Source: Trichosphaerium sp. ATCC 40318 (taxonomy: Eukaryota; Discosea; Flabellinia; Trichosidae). Taken from it: a stretch of DNA of 64,000 nucleotides. The notes under the pieces were generated by a model. It had not been told where the DNA came from, did no database searches, and was given only the letters and a program-made list of their open reading frames with translations. A program made the translations under genes and the position numbers. The stretch lies in contig JALMLS010000017.1 of the NCBI GenBank assembly GCA_038496445.1, forward strand, positions 62,001 through 126,000, written 5' to 3'. Below, piece after piece: positions 11,220 through 23,298 of this stretch (positions are counted from its first letter, which is position 1; every line of letters begins with the position of its first letter).

Positions 11220-12268
11220 TTACATGAATTGTTGTGTGTTAGATTTAGGTTGTGGTGCCTGAGTGTTTCCACGCGGGGCAGGCGTATTATTATTATTATT
11301 GTCTTGCGCACGTAACTTAGGTACCTAGAATAAGGTTAAAACAAGAAATAAACGTGGATAAATATGGAGGTTAGTATAAGTCAATACTCAGTTTTGATTA
11401 CCTGACGTCTTCGCGCGTTTATGAACCAATTGGAAATTTGATTTGATGTTAATTTTGTTTGTTTACATAAGTCTTCTTTTTCAGTTTCTGTAGGGTAAGG
11501 GTGATCCAGGTGCGCAATCAACCAATTTTTAAGTACATCTGTAGATTCCTGAAAAAACGAAAATATTAAAATATTTTTAACCCAATTCTACACTCACCTT
11601 TGGCAGGTTACCTCTACGTTTCTTGTGTGCTACTGGTACGAAATCTACATTAAATTGCTGGTAAAGAGGGCTCTTTTCTACAGTACCCTAAAAAGCTTGT
11701 TAATAGTAAAGCAGAAATTTCACAAAAACCCTTATTTGGTTTCCCTATACGCACAGATGCATTAATTTCATTATTCCACTCTACTTCTTCTGCGTCCAAG
11801 TAACTCAAATAATTTTGCTTGAAAGTATTACATGCTCTGAAAATATCCTAAACACAAAATCGAAAATTAGATTAAAAAAATCAATCGTTTTTATTTCCCC
11901 ACTATCACGTGCTTACTTCTTGAAGTTTTATACCAGTGTAAACGCATTGAAAATGCTGTAAAAGATAGTTTTGTCCTTCTTCACGATCCAGAATGGTTTC
12001 AACGTTTTGCTAGGTTTTGTATTGTTAACAGAATAAAACAGTCTGTGAAGTTCGAATAGAAAAAAAAAAAAAAACTCTAAATAACAAAAAGGAGAACAAC
12101 AATTTGTTTTTTCTAATTAACACAGTGGCCATCACTTACTCTGATTGTATCCAAAGCACCTCCATCATGTAGATTTGGTGGTGGTAGGTTTGAGATACCG
12201 AGCCTTTTATATCTATCAACAGCTTCAACTAGTAGCCTTGTAGTGTCTGCAATGTTTACGTTGGTCAT
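11220..12268 (-). CDS. TALE-class homeodomain protein
   Basis: No long open frame covers this gene; it appears only after splicing six exons on the minus strand. Exon 1 is 12140-12268. The joined product is about 223 residues. The homeodomain lies at residues 133-190, opening RRGNLPKESTDVLKNWLIAH, with HPYPTETEKEDL carrying the three-residue loop extension that defines TALE proteins, and recognition helix NQISNWFINARRR with the invariant W, F, N and R. The N-terminal 130 residues are mostly predicted helical (EGQNYLLQHFQCVYTGIKLQ), with no known dimerisation domain recognised. The tail is Asn/Pro/Gln-rich. It should be a nuclear DNA-binding regulator, with TALE cores usually recognising TGAC or TGTCA. 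It is divergently arranged with the reductase/acyltransferase gene. The third-to-fourth exon junction (around 11690) is ambiguous. Confidence 0.85.
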
Positions 12269-12663
12269 TTAATTTTTTCGCCTTTCTATTGAAAGAGTGA
12301 GCCGTTTATATTACTACTAGCGTCATCGATTTTTTGTTCACAGTAAAGGTGTAGCTAAGGTTTGTCGTTACTTGTGGCCGACATAAATTGTATACGCCCA
12401 TCAAACGTATACGTGATTAATGATTGAGGAAAAATGATGTGGTGACAGAATAGTGGACACTGCGTACCAGTTTTGATAGATGGGTGACTTTTGTATTTAT
12501 TTTGTAATTGAAATTACGAAAATTATTTTTTCCCCTGCCTTAAATGGGTAAAAGGTTAAGTGGTTGTATTTGTTGCTGTCGATTTAGTAACGGCACCAGA
12601 AACACATGATTTAGACAGTTCTTGGCTCAAAACATCAAAAAACAACAAATAACATCAACAAAA
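12269..12663. promoter_or_regulatory. Divergent promoter: homeobox gene and reductase/acyltransferase gene
   Basis: 395 bp between two start codons pointing outward. I see AT-rich stretches and no coding signal. No TATA box stands out. Confidence 0.5.
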
Positions 12664-15600
12664 ATGTCTATAAGAAATGCTTTTGAGGGAAAAGTATTTT
12701 TCCTGACCGGAGTCACCGGTTTTGTGGGTAAAGTAGTGTTGGAGAAGATATTACGCAGCTTGCCAATGACAAAAAGTGTTTACTGCCTTATTCGCCCTAA
12801 ACCTTCCAAAAACCTCAATGTTCACCAACGGTTGGACATTGCGCTCAGTACGTACTGAAAAAACGCTTTTGCACCACGTACAAAAAATCTTCACTATTTC
12901 TAATGTTGAGAACGCGTAACAAACGTCCCTTACCATTTTTACTAACGTATGTAACAAGAAACCGCGCTTTTTGATCCTTTGCGCAAGTCTCGTCCTGATT
13001 TCCTCGCGTGGGCAAAAAGTAAAGTAATTCCAATAGAGGGAGATGTAAACGAAGAGTTTTTGGGTATATCTGAGGTACAAACTAATGTCTAGAGTACTCA
13101 AGTGTAGCTTTCCAATTTTGACCACATTTGCCAATCTAATCACTAGCTGTAGAGAGATCAAGCAACACTCATACGCGAAACAAATTACATTATTCACATG
13201 GCTGCAACTATCGATTTCGAAGTGAGTGAAAACATATCTCTATGGCCTCTATAGCTAATATTACGCTCAAGGAACCTCTTGCTACAGCAATAAACATGAA
13301 TGTCAACGCACCATTGACTATGCTTGAGTTCGCAAAACAAATGAGCCAGTACGCACTTTATTACACGCTTGAGGGTGCGTATTAACATTTATAGGCTCGA
13401 TGTTTTTATGCACATGTCTACTGCGTTTGTAAATTGCAATCAAATGGGAAAAACAGATGTGGATGAACGTCTATATCCTCTAGGATTTGACCCTGATGCA
13501 ATGATGTATAGAATTTCCAAAATGAAGCCTAAGCAGCTTGAGAAGGAGACTAAAAAGCTTATTGCTCCGTATCCAAATACCTACACGTTTACAAAGGCTA
13601 TTGGAGAGCACTTGCTTGTTGAAAGGAAGGAGGTGCGGAGAATTCGATATATTGATTGAGTCGCGTTAAATATGGTGTAGAATGTACCTTTGGTTATTGT
13701 AAGACCTTCTATCGTCGGTGCATCAATGGAGCAACCGTTTCCGGGATGGTAACGCAGAATACCATTTATTACTATCTAGTAACACTTTTATTTTTAAAGG
13801 ACTGACACAATATCTGCTGCTGGCGCTATTTACGTTTTCTGTGGTGTTGGTATTGTAAAACTTCTTCCAGCAGACCCTGATAAGGTACTACACATTTTTT
13901 TAGGTTGGTTGTTTGCACAGATAGTTTATTACGCTGCTTTTTACCAAAAGCGATAAAAAAAGGTCTAAAAATTTTGCTTACGTGTTTGTAGGTCGGTGAT
14001 ATTGTTCCTGTTGATTTTGTAGCAAATCAATGCTTAGTTTGCTGCGCTCACCATCACTTTAAAGGCCCAGAGGTATAAAGCCGTTTTGTTTTTATAAATT
14101 ATCAGATTCGAAAAATTTTCTAATATCTTTGTAAGAGTATGCGCGAGGTTCCTATCTACCATATCGCTACTTCAGCTGTGAATCCTCATCACTGGATTTA
14201 TTCTGCAGAGTCTGTTAAGCCTTATTGGGTAAAGAACGTACCAAAAAAGAGGTAGGAGCATTAGATTCTCTTGTTTGTGACAACTAATCTTTTATTTTTT
14301 AGTATTGCTAAATGTGACGTCACATTTGTCCCAAACTACGCCAATTACAGTGCACAATTTTTTGTCAAGTACCAGCTACCTTCTTACCTTTACCTTGCAT
14401 CCGCAAAGTACGTTCTAGGGTTTTTTTTATTTTTCTGTGTTTTTCTATTTTTCTAACTGTAAAATAGATTAATGAGGTCAAAACTACATCAAAAAGAAGC
14501 TTCGCGCTTAGCTAAAATCATTGAGCGTTGTTCTACACTCATGAAAACTTTTTGGCACTTCTTTAACAACGAATGGTTTTATTCAGTCCGTAGAGGCTAC
14601 GAGGTACGTAAAATGGCTTAGGAATTATCTATATTAGTATGAGACGTGTCAACTAACAAATGTCACTAGGTCTTCAATGGTTTGTCAAAAGCAGACCAGA
14701 TCGACTTTAACTATGACTACAATACTATTGATTGGCATCAATACCTATACCACTTTGCTTGGGGTCTTCATCGCTTTATTCTTAAAGAAGACATAGATTG
14801 TCCTACCCAACGCGAGATTGAGTACGTTCTTCTTCGAAAATGTTTGCGAGACACTTTTTGGAGTTTTTGTTTTGACTTTGTTGTAGAAATGCAAGACCAA
14901 AATTACGTGATATTGCTGGCACAAATAGACTCATTCCTACTTGGTTCCCAGATACAACATTTGCATTGACTTCAAGTCGTAAAGTAAAGTTTCCAGCTTC
15001 CTCAAAATATCGCACACTTCGCAGATCTGTTCTTCACAGCGAGAGAGTTCTAGACTCGATCCAGAGGTATTTTTATTATGGTTATTTTCTTATGTTTGTT
15101 GTTATCATGTTCGTATTTGCTCATACAAGTTGTTTAGAGTGTCTGAAGAGACTGGAGAGTCTACTGAAACATTGAACAAGCGTGCCACACAAATAATGGA
15201 TAGAATGGCATCTCGCTTGCATATGCCTGTTGTACGCTTTATGGCATATTTCTTTAGAAAAGTATGGAGAAATCTTTACTCTCAAGTTACAGTGAACGAA
15301 GAACAGCTAATGAAGGTATATCCTGGGCAATCAACCAACAAATGTTTATAAAACCCAAAATCAAGCCTAACTCTTGTTTTAGCTACGAGGATTAGCTGAG
15401 AAAGGACCTCTAGTTATTGTTCCATCTCACAGAAGTTACATTGATTTCTTGATCATCTCTTACATTTTTTTCACTTATGACATCACCATACCCCACATAG
15501 CAGCAGGTAAGCATCTTAGCATATGATTTAAATACAACAAACTCTATACTAGTGAAACCTTTTGATAAACTTTTTTTTTAGGTGAAGACTTCCTTAACAT

Positions 15601-17802
15601 GCCAGGCGTCTCTCCTCTTCTCCGCCGTTGTGGCGCATTTTTTCTCAAGCGCTCATTCAAAGTACGTTCTATAGATTGTGTTCAATTGGAATATAAGTGT
15701 GCTTACTGTATTTGTTAGGGTGACGTACTCTACAATGCTATTTTCACAGAGTATGTTCAAAAGTTGTTAATGTTGAACTGTCCTCTCGAATTTTTCATTG
15801 AAGGTACACGAAGTCGCTCAGGAAAGATGTTACAACCTAAAGTTGGTTTATTATCAATGATTACAGGTAAATAGGAAAACGAAGGAATTGAAAACAAAAA
15901 AAACGATTGACACTTTTTTGCCTTTAGAGACTTACTTCGATGGACAAGTTGATGATATAAATATTGTACCTGTAAACATCAACTACGATAAGATCATTGA
16001 GGCTGAGATTTATCCAAATGAGCTATTGGGAGAGCCAAAGACTAAGGAATCCTTAGAAGGTCTTGTAAGAGGCAGCTATATATTTAGAGTACGTTTACTG
16101 AGCTCTATGCTCTCTCTTTTCGCCCGTATAAAAGGTGTTGGTATTCTTATGTTTTGCTTGTCGCTTGTGGACTATTGCAAAATCGGTTCATTTACGGTTA
16201 ACCATTAGAATCCATGAAAGAATTTATCACCAACTTTCAGTTCTTTACTTTTCATTTTATTTATGTCTTCTCTTGTAGGAATCCTGGGGTAAAATTATGC
16301 TTAAAGTTGGTGAACCTATTTCACTCAATGATTACGTTGGCGGCTTCGTAGGCTCTAATAAATCTCTTGACCCTTTCAAAAACAAGAGGGACAGAAAGGT
16401 AAACTTAAAGCAGAAAAAATCCTCAACAAATAGTTAGTGCATCATACTTACTGTTTTAATGTAGCCTGTCAACATGGCTTTATCGCACCAAATTGTTTAT
16501 GACATTAATGCCCACACAGTATGGCCAGGATCAACTCTAGTGTCTGCAATTCTACTTACATATCGTCTTGGCATATCAAAGTATGTTAACAAGCTTTTGT
16601 TTCTCTACTATTTGTGGATTGACTTTCTAATGCTATTGACTTAGACAAAGTCTTATTGAGAAAGTCGGTTGGCTCCAGAATGAGATTTTAACAAAAGGAG
16701 AAGGTCTTGATGATTGGATCGTTGGTGAGAAGCCAGAAAAGCTTGTATCACAATGCCTTATGCACTTGGGCAACTGTGTCGATGTAAGAAAGGAGATGGT
16801 AGTCGCTAACGATACTGGTATCATTCCTCTTGCATTCTACCGGTACGACATTTAAAAATACTCTTAGTAGTCTTCGTACGCTTACAATTGCTCTTAGTAA
16901 CAAACTGGTTCACTTGTTTGCACAAGATGGTTTTGTAGCTTGTGCAATGGCACGTCATGGCAGCAACGAGCTCCTTAAGACAAAGGTAAGTAACATAACG
17001 AATAATATCTTCAAGATAAAACAAAAAGTCACGTTTTGCTAAATTCTTGTACAGGGTATCGAACGTGATGCTGTTATTCAAGATGCACACTTCTTGAGCG
17101 ATTTACTCGCTGTTGAATTTGTATACAGACCTAATCCACAAGATGCTGAGGTGCGCTGATTTATTTTTTTTTTTGGATTTTTTTCAGTCAACTTACTTGT
17201 TTAGGATTTTAACATCGTTATTGATAAATTATTGTCCTCAAATGTCCTCTCTCAAGATCAAAATAGTATGCTCATCTCTGAAGGCGCTGATACGACATTT
17301 TACTTCTATTGTGGCCTACTATGGCCTTTTATTGAGTCGTATTGGATTTGCTGTGTTGTGTTGTTATCTTTGAAGCCTCACAACTTGAACAAAAAGAATC
17401 TCATGTCTCGTATGCAATGGCTTGCTGAGACTTTGCATCGCGAAGGTAAGATTACATTCCACGAGAGTTGCAGTATAGAGACGTTAAGGAACGCAATTGG
17501 AAGGTACGACTAGACGACCGATTTAACCTTTTTTTTTCTTCTTTGCTTGTACTGCTTTCAAATCCCTTTCAAATCAATATTTTCGGCGTATACTCACTTA
17601 TACTTGTAGGTTTGGTACTTGGGGTATCGTGACAACTACTAAGGAACATATTTCATTGTCTCCTGACTGGAAGAATGTAGAGACAAAGTTGACAGCATTG
17701 TATGAACGACTTTCGTCTTTCAGAAAGAGCTCTCATAAAAATGGATCAGAAAATGGGTTACGTGGCGTTATCGCCGACTTTCCTTTGTTAAGCCGAATGT
17801 AA
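12664..17802 (+). CDS. farat: Fatty acyl-CoA reductase fused to dihydroxyacetone/glycerol phosphate acyltransferase
   Basis: Two enzymes of ether-lipid synthesis in one chain. The N-terminal half is a FAR1-type reductase that makes fatty alcohols: the NADPH Rossmann motif TGVTGFVGK is at residues 14-22, DVNEEFLGIS and ETNYIIHMAATIDF follow, the active-site YTFTK is near 13582, then VRPSIVGAS and the FAR C-terminal region (IYHIATSAVNPHHW). The C-terminal half is a GNPAT/GPAT acyltransferase: PSHRSYIDFLIISY (block I, HxxxxD), FLKRSFKGD, FIEGTRSRSGKMLQPK (block III), IVPVNINYDKIIE and the C-terminal GLLWPFIESYW. About 24 exons with short introns span 5.1 kb. The protein ends Ser-Arg-Met, which fits a peroxisomal PTS1 signal and matches the peroxisomal site of this pathway. 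The start at 12664 is the first ATG in frame. A fusion of this kind (FARAT) is known from Dictyostelium; the Latin-letter symbol is used by analogy. Confidence 0.92.
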
Positions 17803-17948
17803 ATAAACGGTTTAATGTGACACGGTCCAAGTTTTGCAACAACAAGCACTCTGGAGGATTGTTTATCTTCTTCTAGTGTGAAGAATTTTTTTGACTTTTA
17901 TTGGCTACTTTTTCTGGCGTACCAATTTAGAGTGATTGGTTCTTGCGT

Positions 17949-19349
17949 ATGGCAACTTGTGGGGCATTCACTATAAGCTGTCCTTGCTCGTCAGCCAATC
18001 TAGGGCCTGGGTTTGATGTTCTTGGTGTAGCATTTAATCTTCACTTGGAAGTCACTGTACGCGTAACAGATACACCCAAACGGAAAATAACATGCAGTGG
18101 AGCATATGCTGAGAATGTACGGGTGTTGGCTAAACTGTTATTGTGAACATAACACAATTTTCGATTAGATACCCGCAGATGACTCTAATTTAATTATAGT
18201 CGCTGCCTTGAAAGCGGCAGAACTGCTAGGCAAAACGCTGCCCCAAAATTTAGAAATACATGTCACCTGTAACATTCCACTTAGTAGAGGCTTAGGAAGC
18301 AGTGCTGTACGCCAAATACGCTAAAATAATCCTAAAAACCTTATTTAGGCAGCTATAGTAGCTGGGGTTCTAATGGCCAGCAAAACATGCCTAAACGCCA
18401 TCAATAAAGATGATCTACTACCTATTTGCGTTGAAATAGAAGGCCATCCTGACAATGTAACGCCTTGCCTTATGGGTACGCTCCAACACTTCAACCGTTA
18501 CAAGTGTAGGCTTACATTCAATAGGTGGAGCGACAGCATGCTGTAAAGGGACCTCAACACATCCAGAGCATGGAAAACTTAAATCAATTTATTCGCCTTT
18601 AACAGTACATCCAAGCATCAAGTACGCTGTTAGTAAGGCCAAAAAACCAGTCAGCTAACTAAAATACAAGTGCTGTTGTGGTGATTCCTTCTTTTAAGAT
18701 GTCTACAGAAAAGGCTAGAGCAGTAATGCCTAAGCAATTGCCTATAGGCGATGCAGTACGTTATTTTTTTCGGGTCAAAAAATAATGTAATGCTATTTCA
18801 CATGTGACACGTGTCAAAATGATTTTCTCCGAAGAACAGATTGACATTACGTTGAAATTGAGTTTGTGCTTTCGCACTCTTTTTGCTTCTGGGTCGTTCT
18901 TGCTAACTACCCTTTTGTTAGGTTTATAACCTTCAACGGATATCTACATTAATACATGGACTTGCCACGGGTTCTGCTGCTCATATTCATCACGGTCTTG
19001 GAGATAAACTTCATCAAGATTATCGGGCTACCTTAATGAAATCATTGCCAGCTGTTCTTGCTTTGAATAACCAAGTATGTAACAATGGAGTCTATTCATA
19101 ACTTATATTAATATTAGGGAATCAATGGGCTTTTAGGAACATGTTTGAGTGGTGCAGGACCTACAGTATTGGTACCTTATAACATGTTATTATTTTGGAT
19201 TTCTTCTAAGAAATTATAAGGCGTTGGTGAGCAAGGAAGGCAAACAAATTGGAGATAAGATAAAGAAAATCTTTTCTGATGACGGCGTTGAATCTACTGT
19301 TAAATTCCTAGATATTGATAACGAAGGTGCCACTGTTAAGGACCTTTGA
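17949..19349 (+). CDS. thrB: Homoserine kinase
   Basis: Phosphorylates homoserine in the threonine pathway, cytosolic. A GHMP-kinase fold is clear: N-terminal CPCSSANLGPGFDVLGVAFN, then the ATP-binding loop PLSRGLGSSA (near 18280), IEGHPDNVTPCLMG, the GLATGSAAHI region and the C-terminal LLGTCLSGAGPTVLAL motif. Eight or so exons; one intron (18757-18921) is long for this window at about 165 nt and contains a near-palindromic CACATGTGACACGTGTC. The last exon ends NEGATVKDL and stop. Animals lack this enzyme, so it argues for a prototroph for threonine or at least a non-metazoan. It starts 146 bp after the fusion gene on the same strand. Confidence 0.92.
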
Positions 19350-19598
19350 AATCATGAGATGAGTACACTAGTTTTCAATGAAAAAACAGCAATAAATAAG
19401 CTTAAGTAATCTTTACTAAGCAAAACTTTACGAAAGCTAAAACAGCAATAAAACGGCTGATTTTACTTTTGTATATTCAATAATACAGTGAGGGCATAGA
19501 ATAATATTCGTTGGGCTTATTGTAGTGGAGTCATGTGAAAATTAATAAAAAATAAGCTATGCTAAAGATAAAGCAGTTCTTCTTTTTGTGATGTTTTT

Positions 19599-22500
19599 TT
19601 ATATAGCTGGTGGTTGTTTCTTTAATACATTAACTATTGTTTTTGTCTTCAATACAAAGGGTGGTTTAGATGTGCTTGCGTCATGGAGATAATGCTGTCC
19701 AAACAAAATTTTACCCTTATACAAACTGTAAGAAAAGTTGTTCACTGACAGAGAAAAATGTGATTTGCAGTACATACCTTTTTTCTTCTTGTACGTGCAA
19801 GTGTTAGTAATGGTTCAGATCCAAAAGTTCCTGACTCTCTATTTATACAAACCATTTTACACCTGTTACATGGACCCATAGATTCAAAAACGTGATCACC
19901 TTAAAAAAAACAACAATTAGATTTTTAATTTTGTTTTTTTTTTCCTAATACCTATTTGAATCTTTGCCCACGTGTCCTCATCAAATGGTTTATTGTGATT
20001 TAACACTATATTAGGCCTAAAGTCTTTATACGTCACATTCTTTTCAGTCACTTGCTGAACAAGAAAGTAAGAACGAAGGAATAAATAAAAGGATTTTCAT
20101 TTAAACAATTACCTGTCCTATGAATTCTACACTCGAATGAGACACCAACAAAAATTGACTTTCATTGGCAAATGATATAGTAGCATTTGAAACCACAGAA
20201 GATTTATCAGCAGTTTTCGCTAAGTGTCGCATTCGTGCACCCTAAATCCAAATTTAATGTTTTAAAGCAACAAAAAAATGCAAGACAAATGCTACTTACC
20301 TGCCTGTTGTGGGCTGTTGATTTTCGCACAAGGTCTGCTGAACGACCAAGAAACGTTGTAAACCATTCTGAAATCTTTCCACCATACCTATCGCCAACAC
20401 ATCTAGAAACAGTATTAGACAGGTCCCATTGTTGTATTTTACCTGTCGCCACAAACCCTCAGTTTCTGTTGTGTTCGCGGGTGCTCTGAGAGCGATAGTG
20501 TAAGTGTAGACATACCAGGTGCTGTTATTGTTATATTCCCTTTATCAAGGTGGATAATGGGTTTGATCATACATAGCTTGGGCTCCTAGCGACATAAGGA
20601 AAAAACATTTTACAACAAAATAAGTACTTTTTTCTGATTAAGGTAAGCTCCTGTGTCATCTACAACTGTCCATTCCCTATCGTACAAAAACCCTAGAAAC
20701 AAGAGTAAGAACTAAAATAAATGATTCTCGAGACCATTTACCTTGATGACCAATCTGCCAACTATCAACCTCATAACCAGCACAAGATTTTAGCGGATAT
20801 ACAATTATTTTATCAATACAAGACTCTAGAAACAATTAGATCTGCATACACCACCATCAATGATTACCTGAGCTAATATCGGGTTTTCCTTGAGGCGAAA
20901 TTTGTGTTTTTACAACAGGGGCTTCACGTGGGACAAAATAAGATCGCACAAAATCAAGAAATAACTGGAGTATTGTTAGTTTTAGGAGCTAAAAAAAAGC
21001 AATTTGAGTTTATACTTACGTCTACGTCACTTTTAGTTGATACTGATGTTGGAGAAACCCTTATAGCTCCTGTTGGAATACCATCAATTATATCTTTATC
21101 ATCCCAACAAACATGACCATCTTCAAAGTTTTGCTGTACATCTCATTAAAAAAAACCCAGAAAACAAGTAGTTGGTTTGTTGATAAGAACAAGTTATGTT
21201 TGGTACCTTTATTGTTTCAGAAGATAACCCAAGCCATTTCTGACATGCACCTGGATTACAAAAACAACCTGCCTAGAGAAACAACATGAGCGGGTAGTCA
21301 GAAAATTGTGAACAAATAGACAACTTTATCGATGAAAAATCTATCTTCACTGAATTGATAAAAAAATAGCTTACCCGAAGATGTATCTTATTGAGTGAAG
21401 CTAATTTTAAGACTTCATTATAACCGTAAAATTCTCCATTTGGTCTCTTTAAATTCATTGATATAATAGGCCCTTGTAAAGTACAATCTTTTGTTTCATG
21501 ACCATATACAGAACAAACATCTTTTCCATTCATGTGTTTTAGAGATCGTAACTCATTTACAAGGTACTGCGTCAACTTATGTGTATGTGATTGTATACTT
21601 TTCATGCCACCAAGTCGTTCTATAAATTTAAAGCCTTCTTCAAGTCCCATAATACCCATAAAATCAATTGTACCTGTTTTGATGTAAGCGAATAAAAACA
21701 AGATCAGATTGACTTTTTTTACACTTACCATCTTCAAAACGCTCTTGAAAGCTTTCACGCAGTTTTCTATAGTCCTCTCCCGGCAGAGAAGCTGCAACTG
21801 TTCCACCGGCAAAAAACTTTTTGTCAAGTATGCTACACGCCTCTAAAACCATGATAAACAAAGGAGAATAACAATGTTAGAAAGCAATATTACTATTTTT
21901 TTGCTTGTGTTTGTTAGTACAATCAATCACAACGAAGCAACTGTAAATTCCAAAAAGAGAAAAAAATGTGTCACTTTTTGCAATGATCGAAAAAATTTGT
22001 CACGTGACAAGTTTGTTATTCGTAAGAACAGTTTTTTTTTACCCAGCAAGGTTTTGTACTACCCGTACCATTTTTCACTACTAGGGCACCCAAACCAGTA
22101 GGCCATCCGAATATTTTATAGAATGATAAACAAACAAAATCTGGAGTATACTTTGATAGATCCAATGGTGATGTTGATAAATAAGAAGCTGCATCTAATA
22201 GAACAAAACATTTTTCTTTTGTGTTGTTGTATTTACTACTGCACTTGATATAATCTACCAAGTCCAAGGAATGCTTGACACCAGAGAAGTTACATTGTGC
22301 TGGAAACGCAAGTAGGTTAAATACACTCTCACCACCTATAGGTTTTAGTCATTGTAGTGAAGAGCTGTGAGACTATTTTTACCTTTTTGGTCAGTTTTAA
22401 CAAACGAGGAAGGTACTTTTAATTCTTCATCAGAGAGGGCTTTAAAAGATGCCCCATGCATCTTAGCATACTCTCTTATACCCAATACTGAGTTGTGAGA

Positions 22501-23060
22501 TCTTATAGGCTTGTTAGAGCGTTGTGTAGTTTGTAATAAAAGACGAATTCGCACCCTTGTGAATAATAAAACTTCGATTCGTTTGACCACGGGAAAGTTT
22601 CCCCTACGCATTTTAAAGATGCCGTAGCGCCTTTTTTATCATTTTTAGCATTATTTATATTTAAAATGACACTTTACCTGCTGTGAATACTACGGTGTAG
22701 TGTTTTGAGTCTGTATTAAAGAATTTTAGCAATCTTTCGCGTGCTCTGTCAACACAGTCGGTTGACAGTTGACTACTTGGGTTTATGCTGTCTAGGTCAT
22801 CTTTGAGTATTGAGGGCGCGAAGGAGTAGTACGTGGGTTTCCAAGGAGTGATGTTTGGTACAATGAGAATGTATTGGCTAATTGAAGTTCAGAATAGAGT
22901 GCCGCGCCAGTATTGTCAAGATACGCAATACCTACATGAAAACTGTAAACAAAAAATTCTCTACGCTAACAAGACAGCTTCAAATACCTTCAATACGCTT
23001 AAATTCAGTTTCTCGTATCGCTTTGATGGTACTTTCGTACGAAAAGTCACACTCAGCCAT
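19599..23060 (-). CDS. mocos: Molybdenum cofactor sulfurase
   Basis: Adds the terminal sulfur to Moco for xanthine dehydrogenase and aldehyde oxidase. The product starts [20 protein letters not shown] and, after a short intron, [14 protein letters not shown], the classical MOCOS opening. The aminotransferase-fold (NifS-like) domain includes [18 protein letters not shown] and [20 protein letters not shown], whose Lys is the expected PLP-binding residue. Downstream [39 protein letters not shown] and a Cys-containing [12 protein letters not shown]-like stretch (near 21225-21260) follow in family order. The C-terminal third covers the MOSC domain that binds Moco; it is divergent but ends FGQHYLHD as expected. 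About 14 exons. It converges tail-to-tail with homoserine kinase (250 bp gap). Confidence 0.9.
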
Positions 23061-23298
23061 TATTACGTAAAAATACTCCGAAGACTTAGAACCCTACCTT
23101 AAGCTATTCACTAAAGCAGTCTGCATAAGCTACTACATCCGGCATCACGAATTAGAGTTTATTCAGAGAGTACCAAAAATACTTCGTATCTGACTACAAA
23201 CCCTTTCATACGTTTCTGGAATTTCAGAATGGACGCTTCTGTACGCAATGACAATAGCGCACTTTAAAAGGCCCTGACAAAGATAGGAGCGCGGGTCT

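Noticed and set aside
19599-23060. Cysteine desulfurase (NifS/IscS) instead of Moco sulfurase
   Set aside because: The N-terminal [14 protein letters not shown] block, large size and C-terminal MOSC-like end fit Moco sulfurase.
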